Of a DNA stretch of 64,000 bases, positions 50,701 to 61,020 are shown one piece after another. The stretch is from Membranipora membranacea (lineage: Eukaryota > Bryozoa > Gymnolaemata > Cheilostomatida > Membraniporidae). The translations under genes were made by a program, and so were the position numbers. The stretch covers positions 2,604,001-2,668,000 of the forward strand of contig OU612075.1 of assembly GCA_914767715.1 (NCBI GenBank), read 5' to 3'. Numbering within the stretch: the first letter of the stretch is position 1; each line of letters opens with the position of its first letter. The notes beneath the pieces are model-generated. The model was not told where the DNA came from. It saw only the letters and a program-made list of their open reading frames with translations, and did not search any database.

Positions 50701-51440
50701 TATTTTCACGGCTTCACCAAAAAAAATGCATTGTATGGCGTGACGTAAAAAGTCAGTTTAGACTAGTCATATATCAAAGAAAATCAAATTTTACGATGAA
50801 CGCAATCTCTAAGTATGCATTCCACCTGGTTGGAGATTTCTTGCATTAAATTTGACTCCTCCATCTGCTTTGACAAAAACAGCGTTTTCTGCCTCATTTC
50901 CTCCCTAAAATGACACAACATCATTGAATCAAGTTTTTGTTCAGGTATTCATTTTCAGTAGCTCGGCAGCTTTCCAACGGTATATGATATGTTAATATTC
51001 GGATCGGTCTTTGACATTGCCTTAATGGGTAGCAAATAATGTGCTGGGAAGCATCAGCTTTGTGCATTACGCGATGCAAAACTCAAAGTAGTTGCTGACT
51101 CTAAGCTGGGTAACACTTCAGTTTAGGGGAGGTTCCAAGACTTTGCTGTAATAATTATAGAGCAGAGGCTAAATAATAACAGGAACAGGAAACTGCTATT
51201 TGGTATTCTCTTTTAGCTGAGTTTGAGTACCTGATGGAAAAAATGTTTCACAAGAATTCTGGCTGAATTATCATCCGAATTATATTTTGTCTTTTTCCAC
51301 ATGCAGAAGGTGCAATCTGCTATTAATCAATGGCCATCAATATGAAGTTGTTTGAAAACTTGGTTGCCCTTTAAGTGGGACATATTATGATCAGTGAAGC
51401 ATAAGCATTGTCCTGTCTAGGTAGTATATTAAGTCTATGG
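47791..51440. mobile_element. element E2: foldback transposon related to E1
   Basis: Left end actatacta-type (ACTTATACTACCTAGACAGG), lacking the first bases of the E1 terminus; right end intact (..TTAAGTCTATGG). Long arms 47791-48430 and about 49000-49622 pair with each other and align with the E1 arms, giving empty sites for X1 and for the 12646 MITE. The core holds a strong hairpin at about 48745-48793 (catagaccta...taggtctatg). It is interrupted by element N. No flanking duplication remains because the left end is truncated. Confidence 0.82.
49627..51370. mobile_element. element N: TTAA-flanked giant foldback nested in E2
   Basis: Flanked by TTAA on both sides (49623-49626, 51371-51374). 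E1 at 14941-14960 (gctatttaagtggg) shows the uninterrupted single TTAA. Ends are AGGGCAACCAAG and its complement. The arms are inverted copies of about 700 bp meeting near 50350, so a transcript would fold into a long hairpin. The right arm has about 330 bp extra (51030-51355). TTAA duplication fits piggyBac-type mobilisation. No transposase frame. Confidence 0.88.
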
Positions 51441-51720
51441 GCTGGGCTGGCCTTTCACCGATATGTACAGTCTGCCTTGTGAGCAACAATACCAGCTGGT
51501 GGACCTCGTGGCTTGATGAAGGACCCATGTTTCCATGACTATCAATTCCGTCAACTCCATAATTTGCCTTCCCGACCTAAGTGATACCTTGATGATGGCA
51601 AACTCCTACTGGATGCTTCGTAGCAATCTGCTCCGGCCAACCGAACAGAAGTTGGAGGTAATGTTTGTCCCTGGTCATGATCTGCCGACCCACCTGTAGG
51701 CGTGATAATGATGTTTGTCA
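51441..51720 (-). pseudogene. decayed TRIM propeller exon fragment upstream of TRIM-3
   Basis: Minus-strand sequence paralogous to 3880-4160. It matches the TRIM-4 exon-7 region from the DRLYILV segment back towards the exon start (tatgtacagtctgcc against tatgtacagtctgtcc in TRIM-4). It is interrupted by frame breaks, and its proximal end is cut by E2. Confidence 0.68.
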
Positions 51721-53736
51721 TCAGCAGGTTTTTTGTACTTCAACTTTTCCAAGTGGAAATCTGATCGAAACTGATAAAGAAACATGTGGACTACAAGTCA
51801 TTGCCAACGACCATTTTCTGTTGCTCTTTTTGCATATGCAGGTTTCTTGTACTGAGTGTGGAGTAGGGAAAACACACAGTATATATCAGCATCCAATGTA
51901 TTTCTCTGTCTGATCAGCGCAGGTTATTTGTGATGTGTACAAGTTATCCCAACACCCTTTGGAATAATCTCCACACCCCTTTCAACAATCTCCACACCCC
52001 TTCCAGTAATCCCCACACCCCTCTCAGTAATCCCCACACCCCTTTCAGTGTGAGGTGTTATGATCCCACCATCAGCATCCACTCCTCAAGGCTCCACAAA
52101 GAAATAAACCTGTCATAGAAGAGAGGAAGTGCTCGGGAAAAGAAAACTCTGATTTGCATAAAAGAGCTGCCTGCCTGAGTGGTAAGGTTGGCAAAGAACA
52201 AATTTCTTCAGCCTCTATGGCATTGGCATCATTGGATGTCAGGGTTTTGACATATAGGCTACGCTACAGGGTGTTTATGCATGAGTTACTCATTCTGAGA
52301 AATATCAGTTGCAGTATAGCATAACAAACATACACGATATCTTATTTTGCTAAAACGTAGCAATATTATACACCATTATTGAGCAGCCAATTCAACACAG
52401 TGCTTTATAACATAGCGCTCAAATAGAACCCATTTATAATGACTCATGGGGTCGGTAACTGTAAATTGCTGAACAGGCTGAACGGACTGAACAGCTAAAC
52501 AGAATTTCTCAGACTAAAATTATTATTTGTAATCATTTCTTTGGCTGACTATCACTTCTCAAACACATTCCTCCTCACCAAATGATTTGATGAGTCACTA
52601 AGTTCCTGTTGGCACCTAATATAACCAATTTAGGGCAAGCAAATGAAGCAATCAATGTGCCAATTATGACCAAATCTGATGGTGTTCTGGAAATTGGATA
52701 CCAGAAACATTATCCAGCTCCACCTTCCATCTAGCCAGTCTTAACAAGCTTTGTTTATAGGGGGGGGGGGGGGGGGGAGCTACTTTCCATCCATTCACTA
52801 GTAGTGTAATGCCGAAAAAAAATTACTGCGAATAAAATTGAAAGAAACCAAGGTGAATGCAAACTTAAAGTAAATAACTTAATGAGAAGAATATAGACAA
52901 TCATGTAAAGAAGCAAACGAATAGTAGTCTGAGAAATTCTTTTCAGTTCAGTCTGTTCAGCCTGTTCAGCAATTTACAGTTACCCTCATGGGGTTTCCCA
53001 TTAAAATAAGACCCAGTAGCTGGCAGACAGTGCAGTTTCATTCTCTATTCATAAACTGATCAATCAATTTATTTGAGGCTAGTTGACAAAGCTTCCTGAT
53101 TGATATCAGTTGTGTCTAGTTTTCTCTGCCTTCATTTTAGATTCAATCTCACATTCACTCAGTATTTATATCTAAAGGTTGTCGCTGAGTAACAAATAGT
53201 GGTCACCTGCAGTTAGAGGAAACACCAAACTCATCATTATATTGTGTGTTTAAGATATAGAGAGGAGTGAAGTAGTTCAACTTCTCACAGCTGTAAGATT
53301 TCAAAGTTTCACTTCAGTGTAGGTCCATATTTGAGGTTCTTAACACAGGAATATGCCAGTTGCCTGAGGATCCATAAGGCTGTTCCGTTGCATAATGGTA
53401 AGGTAGGGGTGAGCACTGAGCACTCTCTCAACAATGGGACCGTAGTCAGGTGATTGTGGGGCAACACAATTGGGCAACTGCTGATTGATCATCCATAGCA
53501 TAATCTTGGTTATTTGTCTGTTAATACCTACGAAAAATACCAATAGTCTATTATATTTTGGACTAGGTAGTTGCGGCCTTATATTTGAGCCGAGCTTTTG
53601 CTTGATGAGATGGTTTTCCTGCCAGCTTCACTACCCAGATGCTTTCCTTAGATGTGTGTTCGAAGATTTTGGGGCATAATTCTCTCATATTTTCTCATTT
53701 GGCAATACATTCAGGTCCAGGAGAGCCAAAGCCAAG
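51721..53736 (+). other. upstream region of TRIM-3
   Basis: Same arrangement as in the other units: the ~21-bp cccctttc-type minisatellite (51950-52050), the gcataaaagagctgcctg motif near 52157, and the minus-strand 67-codon frame (53340-53543). A private insertion U lies at 52453-52984. No coding exon upstream of the RING exon was identified. Confidence 0.55.
52453..52984. mobile_element. element U: 532-bp MITE private to unit C
   Basis: Flanked by an exact 10-bp duplication CTCATGGGGT (52443-52452, 52985-52994), single in units A and B. Inverted ends begin GGTAACTGTAAATTGCTGAA and continue with gaacaggctgaac-type repeats. It contains an uninterrupted run of about 18 G near 52761. A 10-bp duplication is in the Mutator range, but no protein supports a family. 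Confidence 0.85.
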
Positions 53737-56700
53737 ATGGCAACTGCAGCGCAACCTGAGGAGGGAGCTGTCATTTCCTGTAGTACTTGTCTTGAAGTAG
53801 AAGGCTACTTACTGAACCCAAAGAGTCTACCATGTCAGCATATAGTCTGTGTCAGATGTCTGGAGGATCAGGAAGGAGACGGGAAGTCTGTCAAATGCTC
53901 CATATGCGAGTAAGTTCAAATGATTTCCTCTGCAATGTTTTATGATGGCGTGAAACCAAATAAAACTAAGCCATTGCTCCAATAACATACAGGCAAAAAA
54001 GAAGTTTACCTATGATCACGATTCACTCAAAGTTCAGATGAAGCTGACCTTACTTGACCCAAAGCAATTGAAATTATTTTGTGTATCTGTAATTTAACAG
54101 AAGACAATATATGATGACGATAGAAGAACTACCATCTGCTTTAGTAGGAGATGATTCTGTCTGTGATCCTTGTAAGAAGAAAGGAGTGCAGAGTCAGACA
54201 GCTAAAGTATTCTGCACTGAGTGTAAAAGGAAATACTGCGCTGTGCATGAGGAGGTTAGTGGAGTACTACAAGAGGTCCCAGCGATAGGCCAATGACCCT
54301 AACATGTACGCTGTGTTGCATAGGGTGGCCATGGTGGTATGGGATGAGTTTGGTAGATGCAAGTGCAAGACTCCAAGTAGTGAATAGCGGGCTTGCTAAT
54401 TAATGCCAACAACCTAACCTCTTTTGGGGATGGTGAGATTGCGCAATCGGTTTGTGAGCTTGCTATTCACCGCCAGGCGATTGGTGCTGTAGGATTCGTG
54501 TTAGAATCCTACTGAAGGAGCTTTCATGATGGATTGTCCGACCCTCAGCAGTCCTTCGGACTTATCTCTCTCCTGACAGGTCCTGTTGATTTCACAGAGA
54601 GACTGCTTTGCTGATTCAATACAAAAGAATGATACATCCTTTTCTCAAATCTCCTCAACAAAACATTGCCTCTGCTTAGTGAAGTTCACAGCTTCCTCTA
54701 TGTCAAATAATTTATGGTGTTGTCTTCTGATAAAGCAACCCATGATATTGTCTGCCAAAATATTAAGTGAATTATAATAATAGTGATCACACAGTTGAAG
54801 TTGCAGCAGGAAGGGTGCAGGCTACCTTATCATTACTATCAGTATGTGAGTTATATGCACATGTCAAAAGAGGAGGCAAATCCGTACAGGAAATTCCAGA
54901 GCAGCTTTCAATATTAATCATAACTATATATATCTCACCTACTTATCTCACTGTTATTCATTTTAGGCACACGAGGACCTAAACGAAGGTCATAAGATGA
55001 TTTCTATTAAGTCGTACAAAGAGTCAGCTTTCTCTGAAGAGCTTCGTTACTGTGAGCATCACAAGTCTGAGCCTGTTACTATCGGATGTAAAACATGCTG
55101 GATAATACTCTGTCCTCTCTGTATATCATCATCTGGTAACTGTGACAATGGTGAGTGTGATTATCCATCATAATTTAGATTCAACTTTCACAGATTTCTC
55201 AGAATTTTCTCTATCATATGTGGAAGAGGGAAACCTGGTATTGATACCTGTCCTTGCAATCCGTGCCTACCTTACCATACATCTATAGTGAACACATGTT
55301 TTTAGTAGCATACCGCGATAAGTAGTATTTTGTTTGTAATCAGTCCCCACTTTGCTCAAAACAATATGTAATAAGTTGACTAGAAAAGTTCAATAAAACA
55401 ACCCACAGCCTGCTGATAACTATTTAAATCAAATTGACTTGGATTGTTCAGTTTACTTTAATCATTTAGAACAGTTCAACCAAGGTTTAGTGAAGAATTT
55501 AAACCTAAACAACAATATGTAAGTGAGACAAAACTATATTTTCCACGTCCTTCACAGGTGGACCTCATAACTTGATGGCTCTCATTGAGTTGGAGAAGGA
55601 GTTCACTCAGTACCTGGAGCCACTTAAACAGGAGTTAGAGGATCGGTTTGATGAGTTTTCTGCCATCGTCAAGGAGACGACACTGAATCTGAGCCATTGG
55701 GACATTGAGACAGAGCAATCGATCTCTGCTCTGCACAAAGCTAGAGATGAGCAGGTAACTCCTCCCATAAAAGGATGAATTCGGGATATGATCACGTTTT
55801 TGCAGGGGATTGCACCCTGAGGGTTACGGTCATTACTAAATTGCCAGATCTCAAAACGTGAAAGTCTGTTAGAATAATATATACCAGTCAGAGCCAATAT
55901 GAACTTCTTCTGGTATCCTGCAGCAATTTCGGGTTAAAGTTAGTGGTTTTGGTGTTTTAAATGTTAAAAGATACCCTGTGACATCCACATAAAGGGTAAT
56001 GATGAAGCCCCCCCCCCCCAACATGAATTTTCTATTACTCCTTATCCTGATTGTAGCTGAGGGAGATAAATGCAAAATATGCAGATCTTGAGGATGAACA
56101 AAGAAGGTCAAGAGGTCAAGGTAAAGAACAGCTCTCTGAGTACAAAGACAAAGCAGGAACTAAACTAGCAGAACTACATGAGTCTCTGAAGAGTATGAGG
56201 GAGGATATCTCACAGAGACATGTGGTAAGGATTTTAATGGAAATCAAGGCCGCTAAACATATTCCGTTGCGTGTTACCTTTCTGTAAACAGATGTAGGGT
56301 TGGTTTTATGAGATTCTCGGCCTATTGGCTCAGATCAAAGTGTCATGGCCAATGGCTGATTAGTGCCTGTTTCAGTTTCTGGCAGCTTGCTGCACACTCA
56401 CGATTAGGACGTCCACCATTGCCTCACCTCTAGGATGCATTTTAGTTTACTAGGGTGTATCACACTCTCAGCATGAGGACTCCGGGCAACTTGCGTCCCA
56501 CTTTAGGGGTAGCCCACCCGCTGTTTTGTCATAAACAGGGCTGTTTTATGAGCAAGTTAAGAGATTTGCACTGGTCTGAATGCTGCAAAGACACAGTGGT
56601 TTGTGCTTTTCCAAAACCTTGAAAATGCCGGCAATACTTGAATGTCTTCCATTGGAACAACCACGTGTCTGGTTTCTGTCAGATAATATTGATCTGTTGA

Positions 56701-58703
56701 TATTTCATATATTGAACAATCCCAAGGCCCACCCAAGCTAAATATCATTTGTAACCCCATTGTGTGATCAGCAAACAAAAAGTTGTAGGCACTCAGTATT
56801 TTAATTCGAATTTCTGATCATTGTTTCCGTTTTCTATATAATACCCAAGAAATTACACAGTCTAATCCAAGTCACAGACTTTGAGATTCATGCCTTGTGT
56901 GATCGTCTGTACAGCTGATCCTGATCAAACAGTTCTATATATCATAGGCAATCCTTTTTAGAGAGTTTGGGTTAAACTCCCAGGTCTTTACTACAACTAA
57001 ACCGCTGCCATTATTTTAGGAGTTACCCAATCTTTTTCCATGAGCATACTTCATTTAGAATCTTTGTAATGTGAATGTTTCCACCTCTATGATGGCTGGC
57101 CATGCAATTGGTTTGTGAACCATCACAACGCATATTTCATTACAGGAGATAGCACGTGCCAAATCTGTTGTCATGGATTCAACATTTTTTCCACTTTTCA
57201 GGTTGATAATTTGACTGCAAGAGGGTCATTTATAAAGAGAATGAGTTCATTTATGAAGGCAAAGTTCCCTGGTATAGCGATTCAGAGGCAGCAAGTGCTC
57301 GTCAAATCAGGTATGGTTAGAAGTTCAGCATTCAGTTAGGCATCCTCAGGCTTAACAAAACCTCACAGATACAGCAAACCAATAATTCAGGCTAGAGTAA
57401 AGCTTCCTACAAGTCGCAAACTTGCATCTTATCATCTGTCCAATTTCTTGTAATAATTGCCAAAATAAGAAAATGGAAATGCCGCTAATTGCATGGCAAT
57501 TGGCATAATGTATTATTATATCAGTAACCTTTTTATGTCTATTTAATAGGGACAGAGTCCAGAGATATTGAAATGAAGACTGAAGCTGCTGACGACATCA
57601 TTATTTCGCCTCCAGGAAACGAGCATTTTTTTCTTCCGACCTCTCTCCAGTTAGTGAAACAAGTTGCTATAAGAGGCCCAGTGAGAGTTTGCCATTATCA
57701 AGGCTGCACGTATGTCGGAAAGAGCTACTATGATGTCGACAGAATCGACAGAATCGACAGAATCGATAGAGATGGAAATGTTACTGAGACATTCATCAAA
57801 TTACCAAGAGGTCCGACTGGTATCATCGCTCATGAGGACAGACTGTATATACTGGTGGGAAACTGGCAGGCAGGCAGGCAGGCTTCAGTACATGTATATG
57901 ATCTGAACGGTACACAGCTGCACACCTGGAAACTTAAAGATACATTTCGTAATTATTTTGGTTGTGGTCGCGCTCTCACTGTTGTCAACAATCAACTTGT
58001 TATCGCAGACAGAGGAGGGAAAAGTTTCAACATCTACAGCCTGACTGGAACACTGATACGAAAAGTTAACTGTGATCTTATTGGTGAAACCAAAGTATCG
58101 CTATGCTTTGCGTCAGACAACTCTATCTTAGTAACAAACTTAGAGACCAAGCCTTATCTATACAAATTTAATCTAGAATCAGGAGTTGTACAATGGAGGT
58201 CTGATGAGATTCCAAATCCCGCTACTGTTACAAAGTTAACCAACGACTATGCACTCACATGTAACAGTGACGTCAGTAAGCAGATCAAGCTCTTCATCTC
58301 TGACACAAATACAGGTGAGTTATATTACATTATATTTGGGCCATGAACAAGCAACTGCTCCCGGTCCCACTAAAAAGGCTTGTTTCCTAATAATAAAGCT
58401 TTTCTACATGAGCAGGAAAATTACAGATTTGGGTTCCTTGTGTTGCTTTTGTTTGTGTTTCACCCGCTTTACTACGTCGTTTATATCTCCTCATTACAAA
58501 GCTAGGGGACAACTTGGAAATCAGCTTATTTAATAAGCAGTTCTCTTACAATTGTTTCAGGGGTAACGATGAAAGAACTGAACGATCCAGATATCCGACC
58601 CAGAGTCTCCGATGTATCTGATGTATGTGTTGATGGTGATACTGTCATTCTACCTAGGGTGAATGAGAATGTTGTTCTGTTCTACAAGCTGAAGTATGAT
58701 TAG
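53737..58703 (+). CDS. TRIM-3: RING/B-box/coiled-coil/NHL-like E3 ubiquitin ligase
   Basis: Exons 53737-53909, 54101-54254, 54967-55150, 55558-55754, 56057-56224, 57202-57310, 57550-58314, 58561-58703: 630 residues. Exons 1-6 and their introns are nearly identical to TRIM-2, but exon 7 opens with TRIM-1-type sequence (EMKTEAADDIIISPPGNEH) and intron 7 has the long TRIM-1 form. Exon 7 is 36 bp longer than in the sisters, in frame: a 9-bp unit is repeated to give DRIDRIDRID, and a caggcaggcaggcagg run gives a longer loop (GNWQAGRQASVHV). A further difference is KDTFRNYFGCGR for KDTCTYALSQ. All RING and B-box ligands are intact. No Ig gene follows it. Confidence 0.9.
54426..54580 (+). mobile_element. 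tRNA-derived SINE in TRIM-3 intron 2
   Basis: Third copy of the SINE found at 19581 and 38212, in the same intron position. It carries a few extra bases near its 3' end (cagcagtccttcgg). Confidence 0.78.
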
Positions 58704-61020
58704 AGACTGGGATAGCTCTTATCAGTAAGCATACTAAGTTTTTTTACCATGTCTTTGATCAGTAAAGCTGAATAATCATTAAACTTAATAATATCATCAT
58801 CACTAATGGAAAGTGTTAAAGTTGTTCTCTCTTGGAATCTTCCTCTCTTATGATATAATGTTGAATTGATATTTCCGTTGCTGAAATCATATCTGGACTT
58901 ATTTTACTGAAAAAATAAGTGTTAAGATTTGAACATTCCAGATTGAGCAGTAGATCTTAGTTTCTGAATTAGGAAAATCTTCAGATATAAAATCAACTTG
59001 AACCAACTTGCTGTCTGCGCTGTTATAGTAATTAATCGAGCCTCGTCTCCGAGGGTAGATGAGCTCTGCAGAATTAGTCACTTTTGTGCTGCAATAGTAT
59101 TGACTCTATTTTTAGACTCGGATAGCAACGCATTGTAAGAAAACGATAAAAGGGATAGTGTGATTCAGATGAGCAGAATTTGATTAGAAGCTGTTATGTT
59201 TCTTACAACTGACTGATTTGTCATTGTCGTTGTATCTGACAATTATTAACATGCGAAGGAATAAACCGAGGTACTGTAAGTCTTACACTAAATGCTGGTA
59301 TCTGCAGACATCATTCAGTAGTAGGAGAACGCTACTTTGGCTAGAATAGTTACGTCAGCTTAATGGTGTCTGAGACTTATGTGGACAGAACTGTGCAAAA
59401 CTACTAACAACTCTATGTCTATTCTATGTCAATGTCTATGTCTATGTCTGCTTTTTATTTCTTACTCGAATGATTGCGCTCAAAAGTCATCTTGTATTTG
59501 TGTATTACTTTTTGTATATTGACTATGTGGCACTTTGCCTCACCAAAGCTTTGGTTGTAAATATGTGTGCTTGGACATCCATTTGTGCAGCTGTAAGTTT
59601 TTGATTTTTTGTCATGATTTCCGGCTTTTTACTGAATGCTTTTCATCAAGCTTGCTTGCAGTTGTTTACTGTATCTTTATCAGTGATACATCATCCACAC
59701 CATAAATTTGACACTTAAGCATTCAACCCTACATCTAAAATGTTTACCTCCAAAGACAAAAAAATACATCCATTGTTCAGGCTGTATTCAATTCAACTAT
59801 GAACAATCATCCAGGCAGCCAACGGGATATTGACATGTTCTATTTGTAGTACTTATTCATTAAAAGGCATCACATTATTATTTCAAGACATGAACAACCA
59901 CTGTTCTGGCGTTCTGTATTTATCACAGCAGGGCTAATTATCATGTCTTGAGAGGTTGTGAGATCCTAAAAAGATCCAGCCAGGTTTGTTTACACTTTTT
60001 GTTGATTTGTATTATGGAAATCAACGTTATCATCTAGTTTTTTTCTATTATACTAACTTATTGATTATTCTATATGCTTGCTCAAAAACATTCTTGTACT
60101 TTGTACCATTTACTTTTCTTTTAGGTATTAAAAGCAAAATAAAGAACACAAATCAAATCAAAATATATTTTTAGTTCATTTTAGTTCGGTTAAATTTACA
60201 GGCAATAATAATAAAGGTGATAAAAGATTTATGCTAACAAAGCTTGAAAATGAGACAGAATGGGAAAGACGGCTAGGATTACTTTTAAATAGATGAGCTT
60301 GGGTATTACATGATGGTCGAGAGTCTGCTCTGTTTATGACAAAACAGAGGGTGGGCTGCCCCTGAAGAGGGACGCAAGTTGCCCGGAGTCCTCGTACTGA
60401 GAGTGTGATATATCCTAGTAAACTAGAATGCATCCTAGAGGTGAGGCCATGGTGGACCTGCTGATCATAAGTGTGCAGCAAGCTGCCATAAACTGACACA
60501 GGCACTTATCAGCCATTAGCAGTGACACTTTGATCTTAGCCGAGAGTCTGCAGTGTGCTCTACACCGGCATTGACCACTTTGGCACCTGTGGGATCACAG
60601 TCATTTCATTCTTATCAGTGGGCAATAGATGTCATAGAGCTCCAGAAGCAATACTGACGGCACTATCACTTCATATCTTAGTCTTTCTTCTATTATGTTA
60701 TTAAGCCACATCACCATCTGCATAAGAGAAATATTAAATCACAAATCTGTGTTTGATTTGCACATTTTTTTACAGTAGCATGGCAACTTTAAAGAGGATG
60801 ACTACTCCGTTCTTCAGCTGGAATCTAAACAATTTAGTAAAACAATGAAAACCAAATCACAATGTTGTGAGTGAAGCAGTTTTGAAGACTATTATTATGA
60901 CTACACTACAATTCAGTGCTTTCTTACTACAAATACTAACTGGGATTATGAGAAATACAAACAGTGAAAAAAAGAACATTACATACGACTTACCATAAGG
61001 TCACAGCAGGATCATTGCCT
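58704..61020. other. TRIM-3 / TRIM-4 convergent intergenic region
   Basis: 58704-60550 aligns with the region after TRIM-1 and TRIM-2, including inverted repeat R (about 60305-60545). Similarity then fades between 60600 and 60720, before the point where Ig exon 1 should stand. No Ig exon can be read. 60780-61020 is AT-rich with nothing recognised. Confidence 0.6.
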
